64,000 nucleotides of DNA, taken from the NCBI GenBank assembly GCA_900752975.1, contig CAADXH010000018.1, forward strand, positions 62,001 through 126,000, in the 5' to 3' direction. The notes under the pieces were generated by a model, which saw nothing but the letters and a program-made list of their open reading frames with translations, did no database searches and was not told the origin of the DNA. This DNA is from Bacilli bacterium (GTDB taxonomy: Bacteria; Bacillota_I; Bacilli_A; ML615J-28; CAG-313). Each line of letters begins with the position of its first letter. The first letter of the stretch is position 1. The position numbers and the translations under genes were made by a program. Positions 43,375-51,559 of the stretch are shown here, piece after piece.

Positions 43375-45081
43375 TTAGAAAAAGTTTGAAAGTTGATCAT
43401 CTGACATTTTCTCAGATACATCATGTGCACCAGACCCAGGACCCACATCAAATTCCTCTTGTGATAATATCTCTCCTGTATCATCATCGACAGAAACATA
43501 TCCTATCGTTCGTTTAAGAGGAACTATATTGCCGTTGTCGTCTACATTTACTCCCATTTCTCTTAACTCTTCCGGCGATAAATCTTCTTTTGTTTTTGAT
43601 AAGTCTTTGGGAATAAATAGATTCTCGGTAGCAAGTTGAGGGGTTACTTGCTTTGTATACATGAACTGATTCTCAGGTTTCTTATAATCGTCCAAGGTTA
43701 ATTGGTCGATTGGTGTTTTACCAAATGTAGGATGATAATGTGCATCATTTGCCATTTGACAACCAAGATTACCAGAGTATACCTTATCCAAGAATAACTT
43801 TCGCTTTATCTCATATTCTTCTTGAAGCTTTTGATGAACAAGTGGGTCAGTGCTCATTTCTTCAGGAGTTGAGGTTAAAGCTCTATAATGAAGATCTCGT
43901 TCAAAGTCATAGGACAGACTAAAGAAGTTTGAACGATGATCGTAAGTTAGATCAGTGTTGCAGCATGCAGAAAGAATCTTATTAAACGAATCCTTTGAGA
44001 ATGCTGCTGTTCTCAAAGCTCTTTCGATGAGTTGTTCTTGTTTCTTCCAATCAATTCTTTCATCTTCACGTCTTGCGTACTGTTCTGCTAAAGAAAGCCC
44101 CTCTGCTTTCCAAGCATTCCAACGATTGATATTATCGAAATATGCTTTCTTCATTAATGCATCTGTGATTTGCATTCTCTTTTCGAAGAGAGCAACTTCG
44201 TTTCGGAATTGTTCCATTTCATACTGTCTTTGTCTATCTTCCATTCTAGTGTGAATTGTATAAGACTGTCCTCTGTTGTCTTTTGTCTTATAATTCTTTT
44301 CTCTGATGACATTTCCAGTTTCACAATCGATAATTTTGAATGAAATTGCTCTTTGATAACGGATACCATTAATGTCATAAACATTATAAATGATGTCACT
44401 TCCGTCTCCTTCCATTTCTTTTAGAGCTTCCATTCTTTCTCTTTCAGCTTCAATTCTTGCTTCTTCTTGTTCTTTGTGAATTTGTTCAGCAGATTTGAAT
44501 TTGAAGCTTTCAGCCCAATCCATCATTTCCTTTGAAGGGTTATGTTGAGCAATAAATAATGCCCATCCATATTGCTGATTACATTGATACTCTCTATCTT
44601 CTTCTAAAGACTGATAGTAATTCTCCATTGCTTCAGCGTTATAAAAGTTATATGGATTGATTCCGTATAATCTCATCCCTGGTGTATATCTTTTGATTCT
44701 TTCGTCTTGTTGTTGATTTCCAACATAGCCTCCATAGTTATTATTTCCAAAAGAGATACAATTAGATGGATTTCCAAGTTGGAAAAGATTCACCTTTCCT
44801 TGTTGTGCAGCCTGAGCTGTAGTGGAAAGAATTCCTTCCCATGGTGGTGCAATAGAAATTTCTTGTTGATTGTTTGGTTGATTATCATAGTCAACTACAA
44901 TTCTAGGATTATCTTGGTCTGCACCTACCGATAACATTTCTTCAATTTCTGGATTCTGTTCTACAAAGTTATTAATCTCTTCGTCAGACATAGTATCCAG
45001 ATGAGACTGAATCTGAGCATCTTGAACTCTTACAGCTTGAGATGCTTGCAGTAATTTAGCTCGTCTTTCTTCTGATAACAT
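43375..45081 (-). CDS. Unknown Gln/Glu-rich protein, probably virion-associated
   Basis: 568 residues. An N-terminal helix-rich acidic part is followed by a QN-rich stretch (about 60-130), a very charged helical region (EEARIEAERERMEALKEM near 210-227), a strand-rich insert, and more coiled coil. An acidic C terminus follows (GPGSGAHDVSEKMSDDQLSNFF). No family recognised. The composition recalls scaffold or inner-capsid proteins. It is 12 bases upstream of the kinase-like gene and cotranscribed with it. Confidence 0.45.
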   Translation of the reverse strand: MLSEERRAKLLQASQAVRVQDAQIQSHLDTMSDEEINNFVEQNPEIEEMLSVGADQDNPRIVVDYDNQPNNQQEISIAPPWEGILSTTAQAAQQGKVNLFQLGNPSNCISFGNNNYGGYVGNQQQDERIKRYTPGMRLYGINPYNFYNAEAMENYYQSLEEDREYQCNQQYGWALFIAQHNPSKEMMDWAESFKFKSAEQIHKEQEEARIEAERERMEALKEMEGDGSDIIYNVYDINGIRYQRAISFKIIDCETGNVIREKNYKTKDNRGQSYTIHTRMEDRQRQYEMEQFRNEVALFEKRMQITDALMKKAYFDNINRWNAWKAEGLSLAEQYARREDERIDWKKQEQLIERALRTAAFSKDSFNKILSACCNTDLTYDHRSNFFSLSYDFERDLHYRALTSTPEEMSTDPLVHQKLQEEYEIKRKLFLDKVYSGNLGCQMANDAHYHPTFGKTPIDQLTLDDYKKPENQFMYTKQVTPQLATENLFIPKDLSKTKEDLSPEELREMGVNVDDNGNIVPLKRTIGYVSVDDDTGEILSQEEFDVGPGSGAHDVSEKMSDDQLSNFF

Positions 45082-45152
45082 TGAGATTCTCCTTCCAATA
45101 ACATAATTAAGATTAAACCAATCTTTGCTATCACATAAATAATATATGGTTC

Positions 45153-45164
45153 AACTTATTATTA
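45153..45164 (+). promoter_or_regulatory. AACT-N6-TA promoter of the RecB-like nuclease gene
   Basis: AACT-TATTAT-TA followed by AATTGTAG. On the other strand an AACC-N6-TA (45140-45151) may serve the 45081 gene. Confidence 0.6.
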
Positions 45165-45195
45165 AATTGTAGATTGTGAGGTGATTATTTACAAA

Positions 45196-45885
45196 ATGAT
45201 AAAACCAGAATTACTATTAAACGATATCACAAAATTTGACAAAGGTAAGAAAGCACGCTACCATATTAATGGAAGAGGTATTCCGAGTGTAACAGAATTA
45301 TTATCGTTTATCGATTCAGAAGGATTAATTGCTTGGGCAAATAGAATCGGTAGACAAGGACAAGATAATAAAGAAGTTGCTAGTAAAGCTGCAGATTTTG
45401 GTACAATGGTGCATGAATCAATTGAAATGTATTTAAAACGAAAACCAATTGAAAATGATAATGTATGTTTACAATCATTTAAAGAATGGTGGGATGGAGT
45501 TAATAATTGTCATAGAGTAAAAGTATTAGGACAAGAACAAGCATTGATTGGGGAATACTTTGCAGGAACATACGATTTGCTCATCTCAATTGACGATAAA
45601 CCTTATTTGATTGATTTTAAAACATCTAATCATGTTGGGTATAAATACTTTATGCAATTAGCTGCATATCGCTATCTATTATATACTTTAAAGAATATTA
45701 ATATCAATGGTTGTATTATATTACAATTTGATAAAAAAGAACCAAAGTTCAGAGAGTTCAATCTAGACTTTACGAATCCATATGATTACGAGTTTATTGA
45801 AAACTGTTATCGAGCATTCATGGGACTTGTATATACCTATTATAATGTGAAATTATGTCAAAGAGAATTTGGACATATGTTTTAA
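45196..45885 (+). CDS. RecB-family PD-(D/E)XK nuclease
   Basis: 229 residues from ATG 45196 (GTG 45181 is an alternative; the AGGTG between them is not ideally spaced for either). Seen: SVTELLSFI near the start, the helix AADFGTMVHESIEMYL with the conserved histidine, AGTYDLLISI, KPYLIDFKTSN (the D...DxK catalytic pair) and YFMQLAAYRYLLY with the QxxxY motif. This is the RecB/Cas4/AddB-type nuclease core at its usual small size. It acts on DNA ends in recombination or in breakdown of host DNA. It is monocistronic. Confidence 0.8.
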   Translation: MIKPELLLNDITKFDKGKKARYHINGRGIPSVTELLSFIDSEGLIAWANRIGRQGQDNKEVASKAADFGTMVHESIEMYLKRKPIENDNVCLQSFKEWWDGVNNCHRVKVLGQEQALIGEYFAGTYDLLISIDDKPYLIDFKTSNHVGYKYFMQLAAYRYLLYTLKNININGCIILQFDKKEPKFREFNLDFTNPYDYEFIENCYRAFMGLVYTYYNVKLCQREFGHMF

Positions 45886-45896
45886 AAAATAAAGAT

Positions 45897-45919
45897 GGGG
45901 TGATACATTGTATCACCCC
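45897..45919. terminator. Bidirectional terminator
   Basis: Perfect stem GGGGTGATAC / GTATCACCCC between the convergent 45885 and 45947 ends, with TTTATATATTTT after it. Confidence 0.85.
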
Positions 45920-45946
45920 TTTATATATTTTGCTTAAATATATTCT

Positions 45947-47209
45947 TTATTTTGTTTTTTCGTATGTGTATTCATCAAACTGAAGAACTTCTGTACTATC
46001 TGTGTTTTCTTCATAATGAACTGTTTTAGAAGTTATATTGCCTGAGGCATCATAACGAATATCAGTTCTCTTTCTAGTATGAGTATTGTTATCTTCATCA
46101 TCTGTATACTCATATTTGATTTCACTGATAGTCTTTAATTCACCATCGAAAGACTGTTTTGTAATCGCAGATAAACGTCTATCGTTATCATCATATTCAT
46201 ATGTCGTAACGATATTATTTTCAGAATCAGAATAAGATAAAATCTTCTTTTTGTCCTTATCAAATACGTTCTGAACAACCTTATCCTTAATTACATTCTG
46301 TGTCTTCTTATCAATTATGATAAGTTTACTGATTTCAGTAATATCACCTGTATCAGAATCAACAGTTCGTTCTGTTCTTCTAAATGTTTCAATCTTTCCA
46401 TTATCTAACATCATAGAAATTTCATCTCCATTTAAATCATATGTATATCTTTCCGTAAGAATACCATTCTTAATTACTTCAGAAATCTTATAATCTGCAG
46501 CTGGATTATAGGATGTTGTAATATAAGAGATAAGTTTCTTATCAGGTAAAGACACATCAAAGAATCGAATTGTTTCAGATAAAGTTTTTCCATCAGTATC
46601 TAAATCTCTTTCATAATCCTTTTCAATGTGTCTATCGCCATCATAGATTTTAATAATATTTCCGAAAGCATCAAAATCTGCACGATACTTTACATGCTGC
46701 ATCTTACTTTCAATTGTCTTATCTACAATAGAAGATACTTCATCTTTGTAGAATTTTGTGTATGTAATTGTATGAGTTCCTTTGACTGTTTTCTTAGAAA
46801 CTTTATTGTCTACAGTATAGTCATATAAAGTTGTTCGGAAGGTAACACCATCTCTAGTTTTATCTTCTTCTCTAATCAATCTACCAAGTGAATCATAATA
46901 CTTAACAACCTCTACCTTTTCGATATCTAAAGACTTTCCATTCTTTTTACTTGTTTTGAATACTCGGCAGTTATTGACATTACCAATTTCATCTTTGTCA
47001 AATTCATACTTATATGAATCGACAAATTTATCGCTCGTAACAATTTTACCAGTTGGATAAGTTCCCTCTTCATCCTTAAAGATTACGTGAGTAATATCCT
47101 TTGTTACGCTAGTAACATTTTTCTTATCACTACCATTAAATTTTTCATACTTCGTAGTAGTGGTGTTTCTAACAAAATCCTTTAATCCTTCTTCATAACG
47201 AACTAACAT
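45947..47209 (-). CDS. YD-repeat (RHS-like) protein
   Basis: 420 residues made almost entirely of YD/RHS-like repeats: units such as YYDSLGRLIREEDKTRDG, YTYDLNGDEISMML, YEYDDNDRRLSAIT and RYDASGNITSKTVHYE, about 20-25 residues apart. YD repeats form beta-sheet shells in RHS toxins and teneurins. No toxin or protease domain is attached and there is no signal peptide. It has its own promoter and terminator-flanked unit. Possibly a tail or receptor-binding element. A second YD-like protein lies nearby (48918). Confidence 0.65.
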   Translation of the reverse strand: MLVRYEEGLKDFVRNTTTTKYEKFNGSDKKNVTSVTKDITHVIFKDEEGTYPTGKIVTSDKFVDSYKYEFDKDEIGNVNNCRVFKTSKKNGKSLDIEKVEVVKYYDSLGRLIREEDKTRDGVTFRTTLYDYTVDNKVSKKTVKGTHTITYTKFYKDEVSSIVDKTIESKMQHVKYRADFDAFGNIIKIYDGDRHIEKDYERDLDTDGKTLSETIRFFDVSLPDKKLISYITTSYNPAADYKISEVIKNGILTERYTYDLNGDEISMMLDNGKIETFRRTERTVDSDTGDITEISKLIIIDKKTQNVIKDKVVQNVFDKDKKKILSYSDSENNIVTTYEYDDNDRRLSAITKQSFDGELKTISEIKYEYTDDEDNNTHTRKRTDIRYDASGNITSKTVHYEENTDSTEVLQFDEYTYEKTK

Positions 47210-47237
47210 TTTAAAGTCCTCCTTAAAAAATAATCTT

Positions 47238-47249
47238 TATTATAAAGTT
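47238..47249 (-). promoter_or_regulatory. AACT-N6-TA promoter of the YD-repeat gene
   Basis: Minus strand AACT-TTATAA-TA followed by AAGATTATTTTTTAAGGAGG, just after the nrdG terminator. Confidence 0.7.
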
Positions 47250-47251
47250 AA

Positions 47252-47283
47252 GGGATAGTGTAGTAATGAAACCACACTATCCC
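47252..47283 (-). terminator. Terminator of the nrdG unit
   Basis: Perfect 10-bp stem GGGATAGTGT / ACACTATCCC with TTAACTTTAT after it on the minus strand. Confidence 0.75.
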
Positions 47284-47289
47284 CGTTCT

Positions 47290-47805
47290 TTACAATTCTA
47301 CTTCTACGATAGTTTTCTGTGCTAATGATTGTTTTACATCAATTATCCGTTGATTGGTACTGCCTCTCCAATTACAGTTAAGAGAAGCTTTATCTTGTTC
47401 GAATCTACCATCAATCAAATAATCGACATTAGATAAAAGTTTGAAATACGATAATACACCAGAATCAATAATCTTTGTGAGTTCCTCATAAGTGTATCCT
47501 GTATAACAAATAATACTAAGACTTTTATCTGCTCGTTTAATTCGAACAGCAAGTTCAGCTAATGCATCAGCCTGAAGGAATGGTTCTCCACCGGAGAACG
47601 TCACCCCTTCAATCATTGTACTTCCTAATATCTCATCCAGAATCTCATTAATATCAATGAGCTTTCCTTCATTAGGATTATGAGTTTGCGGGTTTTGACA
47701 ACCTTCACATTTATGATAACAACCTTGGGTAAAGATTACATATCTTATACCAGGCCCATCAACAATGCTATTCTTAGCAAAGCCCGCTACCTTTAATTGC
47801 ACCAT
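47290..47805 (-). CDS. nrdG: Anaerobic ribonucleotide reductase activase NrdG (radical SAM)
   Basis: 171 residues. It has the radical-SAM cluster motif C-YHK-C-EG-C near residues 29-36, preceded by GPGIRYVIFTQG, and the SAM-binding GVTFSGGEPFLQ near 80-92. These and the length (T4 NrdG 156, E. coli 154) identify NrdG. It uses a 4Fe-4S cluster and S-adenosylmethionine to install the glycyl radical on NrdD. Its substrate NrdD is encoded 14 kb away (61989-64000). It is oxygen-sensitive, implying infection under anaerobic conditions. It follows the DUF1281-like gene by two bases. Confidence 0.92.
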   Translation of the reverse strand: MVQLKVAGFAKNSIVDGPGIRYVIFTQGCYHKCEGCQNPQTHNPNEGKLIDINEILDEILGSTMIEGVTFSGGEPFLQADALAELAVRIKRADKSLSIICYTGYTYEELTKIIDSGVLSYFKLLSNVDYLIDGRFEQDKASLNCNWRGSTNQRIIDVKQSLAQKTIVEVEL

Positions 47806-47807
47806 AT

Positions 47808-48617
47808 TTAATCCTCCTCCGATTTCTTGTCGATAAAGAACGCTTGGTTTGGTTGAATTTCTTCAAATTCAAATATATTTTTCCAAATTTCTGCACCATT
47901 TGACTGGAGAGAGTCGATTGCTGTGTCTAAAGAACTGTGCCATCCTAATCCAGAATCTTGAAATTGAGCTAGGATCTCATCTTCATTTCCTTCAAAATCT
48001 TTACAATATTCAATATTGTCGAATTTATGAAGTACCTTTTTGTTAGCGTAGTCACACTTATAATCATGATAAATTTGAATATCATCTTGACCAGCCAGAT
48101 ACATAAAAGGACCATAGGAAAGTTGCTGATTAAACATATCGGGAAAATTCAATAAATTAGTTATCCCGTTGATAGACACATTCATATGATATTTAGGCAA
48201 TAAGCCTCTATCATTTGTAAGGAATATTTCACTTCCTGGTTCAGTGGCTTGATATAGAATTTCGATGAGTCCTTCTGGGTATAATGCAGTAGTCAAGATA
48301 TACCAAAAATCTACATTAGGTACCCATGCATCATAACACAATACCTGAAACGTGTGATTGTCTACACAAGACATATATTCGATATAACCTCTTTTGTCAG
48401 CATTTATGCTCTTGTCTTTCAAAGAGTCTATCTTTGTCATGACATAATCTTCGACATCTTGTTCCCATAGTACTTTTCGCCAATGACCTTCCGAATCAAT
48501 ACAACAAGCGTTTATACCAGCACTTATCAATTTACTGTAAAAATCCACCAAAGCCTGATTTCCTGCTTCAGTACCATTGCTCTGAAAAGTTAAATAAGTT
48601 TCACACCAGTTTGCCAT
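47808..48617 (-). CDS. DUF1281 / YubB-like protein
   Basis: 269 residues starting MANWCETYLTFQSNG, the hallmark opening of the DUF1281/YubB (api92) family, which has a ferredoxin-like N domain and occurs widely on phages and plasmids. Its biochemical role is unknown. The body includes aromatic DAWVPNVDFW-type segments also common in this family. It lies two bases upstream of nrdG in the same unit. Confidence 0.6.
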   Translation of the reverse strand: MANWCETYLTFQSNGTEAGNQALVDFYSKLISAGINACCIDSEGHWRKVLWEQDVEDYVMTKIDSLKDKSINADKRGYIEYMSCVDNHTFQVLCYDAWVPNVDFWYILTTALYPEGLIEILYQATEPGSEIFLTNDRGLLPKYHMNVSINGITNLLNFPDMFNQQLSYGPFMYLAGQDDIQIYHDYKCDYANKKVLHKFDNIEYCKDFEGNEDEILAQFQDSGLGWHSSLDTAIDSLQSNGAEIWKNIFEFEEIQPNQAFFIDKKSEED

Positions 48618-48636
48618 AATATTTTCCTCCTAAGAT

Positions 48637-48867
48637 TTACTTCTTTTTGAATGAAACCATTATAAGTATGGTAATAAAGATTATCATACTTACAACGAAT
48701 GTTTCTGTAATTGTAGCCATTGTAATAATAACAAATGGAAATATCATTTTTATTATTTTAATCACACCAAAAGTGATTAGTGCTGGAAATAAAATCATTG
48801 TGATAAATATCACAATGTATGCAATTATTTCAAATATAACATCTCTAATATTTTTATCTTTCTTCAT
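48637..48867 (-). CDS. Small two-helix membrane protein
   Basis: 76 residues from ATG 48867, nine bases after GGAGG. Two strongly hydrophobic segments at about 10-38 (IFEIIAYIVIFITMILFPAL) and 45-72 (FPFVIITMATITETFVVSMI) with a lysine-rich end (SFKKK). This is the size and shape of a small holin or other inner-membrane phage protein, but no family motif is present. Nineteen bases before the DUF1281-like gene. Confidence 0.55.
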   Translation of the reverse strand: MKKDKNIRDVIFEIIAYIVIFITMILFPALITFGVIKIIKMIFPFVIITMATITETFVVSMIIFITILIMVSFKKK

Positions 48868-48917
48868 TGGTGATATACCTCCTTTCATAGTTTTAGATTA
48901 TACATTATCACCTTCTT

Positions 48918-48935
48918 TCACTTTGATAATATATA
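48918..48935 (-). promoter_or_regulatory. Possible early-type promoter at the end of the 48918 gene
   Basis: Minus strand TATATATTATCAAAGTGA, two mismatches from the early-type consensus, overlapping the last codons and stop of the 49412 gene and about 50 bases before the membrane-protein start. Confidence 0.35.
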
Positions 48936-49412
48936 ATCATTTGCAATTATGAATGAGTTTCTTGAGATAAATTTTAGTCTTTCATCTCTGGTTATTTTCT
49001 TTTTTGTTTTAACACCATATGAATTTGTACAAATTACCAAACCATTCGCATAATATCGATAAACTTCTGAATACCCTGAATTGTCCCAGTAAGTTGATAT
49101 ATTTCCTTTTGAGTTATATGTACATGACCAAGCATACCCTCTACTATCAATATACTTAACCGGTCTTCTAGAATCATCATAGACAATCCAATATTCGTAT
49201 TTCTCATCACCTACATATTGCATACTATAAGTAATATCACCATTTTTATTTTTCCTTAATATAGGAGAACGGTCTTTCGTCAGTTCTATTGAAAGACGAT
49301 GGCTTAAAACCGGTTCTTTTTTAGGTTGTGCTGGTTGTTGAGCTATAGGTTTAACTGTAACTGCTGGTTTTTGTTGCTGTGGTGGTTGTTTCTTTCTTTT
49401 TCTACTACTCAT
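48918..49412 (-). CDS. Short YD-repeat-like protein
   Basis: 164 residues. The N-terminal 50 residues are a Pro/Gln/Lys-rich disordered tail (RKKQPPQQQKPAV). The rest carries YD-like units: YWIVYDDSRRPVKYIDSRGY, CTYNSKGNISTYWDNSGYSE and YRYYANGLVICTNSYG. It seems to be a small relative of the 45947 YD-repeat protein. No signal peptide. It heads a unit that runs on to nrdG. Confidence 0.55.
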   Translation of the reverse strand: MSSRKRKKQPPQQQKPAVTVKPIAQQPAQPKKEPVLSHRLSIELTKDRSPILRKNKNGDITYSMQYVGDEKYEYWIVYDDSRRPVKYIDSRGYAWSCTYNSKGNISTYWDNSGYSEVYRYYANGLVICTNSYGVKTKKKITRDERLKFISRNSFIIANDYILSK

Positions 49413-49432
49413 GGTATTTACCTCCTTTAATT

Positions 49433-49444
49433 TATAGGGAAGTT
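49433..49444 (-). promoter_or_regulatory. AACT-N6-TA promoter of the 49412-47290 unit
   Basis: Minus strand AACT-TCCCTA-TA followed by AATTAAAGGAGG. Confidence 0.65.
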
Positions 49445-49446
49445 AT

Positions 49447-49476
49447 TGACTCAGTAGGAACTAACCTACTGAGTCA
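49447..49476 (-). terminator. Terminator of the 51469-49482 unit
   Basis: Perfect 12-bp stem TGACTCAGTAGG / CCTACTGAGTCA just downstream of the 49482 stop; T tract weak. Confidence 0.7.
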
Positions 49477-49481
49477 TTTAA

Positions 49482-49988
49482 TTATGAACGCTTTACTACC
49501 TTAATACCCGCATTAATACAGTTCTTGATTTGATTGTCACATCTCTTTAACAGTCCACAAGATGCATAAGTTTTCTTACAATCATCAACCAATCCCTGAT
49601 TAATCTCATCACATTCTACAACAACATAAACGTCTTCTGGATAAATACCATAATGCTCACAAATATTCTTAACTGCTACAGCATCATCTGTAATTCCATT
49701 GTCAGACATATAAATGTCAAGCAATCTACCATCAATAAAGTATGCAGCTTCATTCATATTTCCGCATTCAGTTTCACCACATTCACCTTTGGTAGTACTA
49801 CAAACTGGAACAGTTTCTTCGGAAAACTTTAAACCACTTGGTACTGTAACCTTAGAAAAATTATGTCCATTACCAATTGTATCTTCGAAACTTTCACAAG
49901 CTTCAACACATTCATCTTTTGTAACTTTCTTAGAATGGCAACCGCTTGATTCTAGAATACAACTAAATACTCTTTCGTTAAACTTCAT
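49482..49988 (-). CDS. Cysteine-rich protein of unknown function
   Basis: 168 residues with about 14 cysteines, far above the local average: CHSKKVTKDECVEACESF near 17-33, CSTTKGECGETECG near 61-75, C(EHYG) and C(DE), then CKKTYASCGLLKRCDNQIKNC near 137-157. Either several metal sites or disulfides. No family recognised. It starts after AAAGGAGG, 14 bases downstream of the zinc-finger nuclease gene, whose unit it shares. Confidence 0.55.
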   Translation of the reverse strand: MKFNERVFSCILESSGCHSKKVTKDECVEACESFEDTIGNGHNFSKVTVPSGLKFSEETVPVCSTTKGECGETECGNMNEAAYFIDGRLLDIYMSDNGITDDAVAVKNICEHYGIYPEDVYVVVECDEINQGLVDDCKKTYASCGLLKRCDNQIKNCINAGIKVVKRS

Positions 49989-50002
49989 TTTAAGTTCCTC
50001 CT

Positions 50003-51469
50003 TTAATTAGGTGCTGATATTGACTTCAGCATACTTTCTGTTATTTCATAGATACTAGATACGCTTTTTGTACGTTTACAATTAAGCTTATTATATGCAA
50101 AGTAAGTACCATTCATGCTTTGAAGAATGGTTAAATCTTCGTATTCTTTTAATAAGTTTTTCTTATATTCATACTTAACTGGTTCTAGTACATTAAATAC
50201 AATCGGTTTATAATGATTTATAATTGCATCCGATTGAAATTGTATAGTAGCAAGGCTACTATTGAAGTTTTCTTGAATCAATTCTTTATCTACATATTCT
50301 AATACTTCACTGAACTCTAATTGGTCATCTGATAAGATATTATCGAATTCAGTTACAATACACGGAATATATTGATAATCTACATAAGTTTCATTTTTGT
50401 AATCTTCATATACGGTTCTTAGAATATTGGAGATATCATCTCCAACATATTTGTATGTTTTACATTCTGTATTATATAGGAGTTCTTTAGATTTCTTCTT
50501 TTTTAATTTACCGGACTCTTTATCACGAGCAATCATATACTCAGAAGTAATATCATTCGACAAAGCAAAACCAGATTCCATTGTATCTTTATTTGTATAC
50601 TTTGTTACAAATACACTAGGCATCATTGTATCTGGCATTGTTCCAACCATTCCACCAATTGCACCTGGAGCTGTATGTTCATGAATTCTAGAAATTGTTT
50701 TTGGTTCATCTTCATTAGAATAGGATTCTTTTAATTCAGCGAACATTGTCAACAATTGAACGAATTCATTATTTGTAAGTCTGATATAGTTATACTCACC
50801 TTGGTCAGTGATGAACTTTTCTTTCACAATTTGTTTTGCTCGATATTCTGGCATTTCTCGATTATTCTTGTTATCTCCACCGTCTTTAATATCAAACACA
50901 AGTTTATATGGAAGATAGATTGCATCAGTAATCCAAGTATGTTCTTTTCCTTCGAATTCATAATAGATTGTAGGACCAGGAGTTAATAAATCCCCTGAAT
51001 CGATATTTAATACATTATCACAGAATTCTAAGAATTTCTTCTCATAGCTACCAACGTATTGTTTATAAGTACCATCAGACCATTTATATTTGCCGGATAT
51101 TCCACGGTTAGCAAGCATTTTAGTTTCTTGCCATTCCATATCATCTAACAAGGTTGTCTTTCCATATACTTTAAGCATATTCTTTTCATAGTTTTTTCTA
51201 GCTTGTTCTTTACATTTCTCAGAACAATATGCTTTATAACGAACAGACTTCTCATCCCACTCTGTTGGTTTCTTACAAATACGACAAACACCGTAAGAAG
51301 CTCCTACAGGTTCTTTTCTATTACAAGTATCAAATACAATTCTATTTGCAGTAAATCCTTTTTCAGGACATAACATATCATCATGATACTTATCAATATG
51401 ACTCGCTAATTTATTTCTTTCAAATGTCTTATTACAAAACATACATTTATACTTTCTAGCAGAAGACAT
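50003..51469 (-). CDS. Zinc-finger protein with PD-(D/E)XK nuclease-like core
   Basis: 488 residues. It begins with a C2H2-type finger (CMFCNKTFERNKLASHIDKYH, about 9-29), then a second zinc element CRICKK...YCSEKCKEQ near 62-86. Residues about 137-200 resemble a PD-(D/E)XK nuclease: GSYEKKFLEFCDNVL, PGPTIYYEFEGKEH, WITDAIYL, and LVFDIKDGG with the D..D-x-K pattern. The C half is unassigned. Such proteins occur in large phages as presumed DNA endonucleases; activity is inferred. Own promoter at 51496. Confidence 0.6.
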   Translation of the reverse strand: MSSARKYKCMFCNKTFERNKLASHIDKYHDDMLCPEKGFTANRIVFDTCNRKEPVGASYGVCRICKKPTEWDEKSVRYKAYCSEKCKEQARKNYEKNMLKVYGKTTLLDDMEWQETKMLANRGISGKYKWSDGTYKQYVGSYEKKFLEFCDNVLNIDSGDLLTPGPTIYYEFEGKEHTWITDAIYLPYKLVFDIKDGGDNKNNREMPEYRAKQIVKEKFITDQGEYNYIRLTNNEFVQLLTMFAELKESYSNEDEPKTISRIHEHTAPGAIGGMVGTMPDTMMPSVFVTKYTNKDTMESGFALSNDITSEYMIARDKESGKLKKKKSKELLYNTECKTYKYVGDDISNILRTVYEDYKNETYVDYQYIPCIVTEFDNILSDDQLEFSEVLEYVDKELIQENFNSSLATIQFQSDAIINHYKPIVFNVLEPVKYEYKKNLLKEYEDLTILQSMNGTYFAYNKLNCKRTKSVSSIYEITESMLKSISAPN

Positions 51470-51495
51470 CGTTTATCCTCCTTTCATAGTATATT

Positions 51496-51507
51496 TAATA
51501 TAATGTT
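51496..51507 (-). promoter_or_regulatory. AACA-N6-TA promoter of the zinc-finger nuclease unit
   Basis: Minus strand AACA-TTATAT-TA followed by AATATACTATGAAAGGAGG. Confidence 0.6.
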
Positions 51508-51520
51508 TTTCAAATCAAAA

Positions 51521-51548
51521 CAAGTAGGTTCAATTAAGAACCTACTTG
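51521..51548 (-). terminator. Terminator after the chaperonin gene
   Basis: Perfect 11-bp stem CAAGTAGGTTC / GAACCTACTTG followed by TTTTGATTTG on the minus strand. Confidence 0.8.
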
Positions 51549-51559
51549 TCTTTTAATAA

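Noticed and set aside
45140..45151. AACC-N6-TA as promoter of the 45081 gene
   Set aside because: Position and spacing fit, but the fourth base is C, so I did not list it as a feature; it may be a weak variant.
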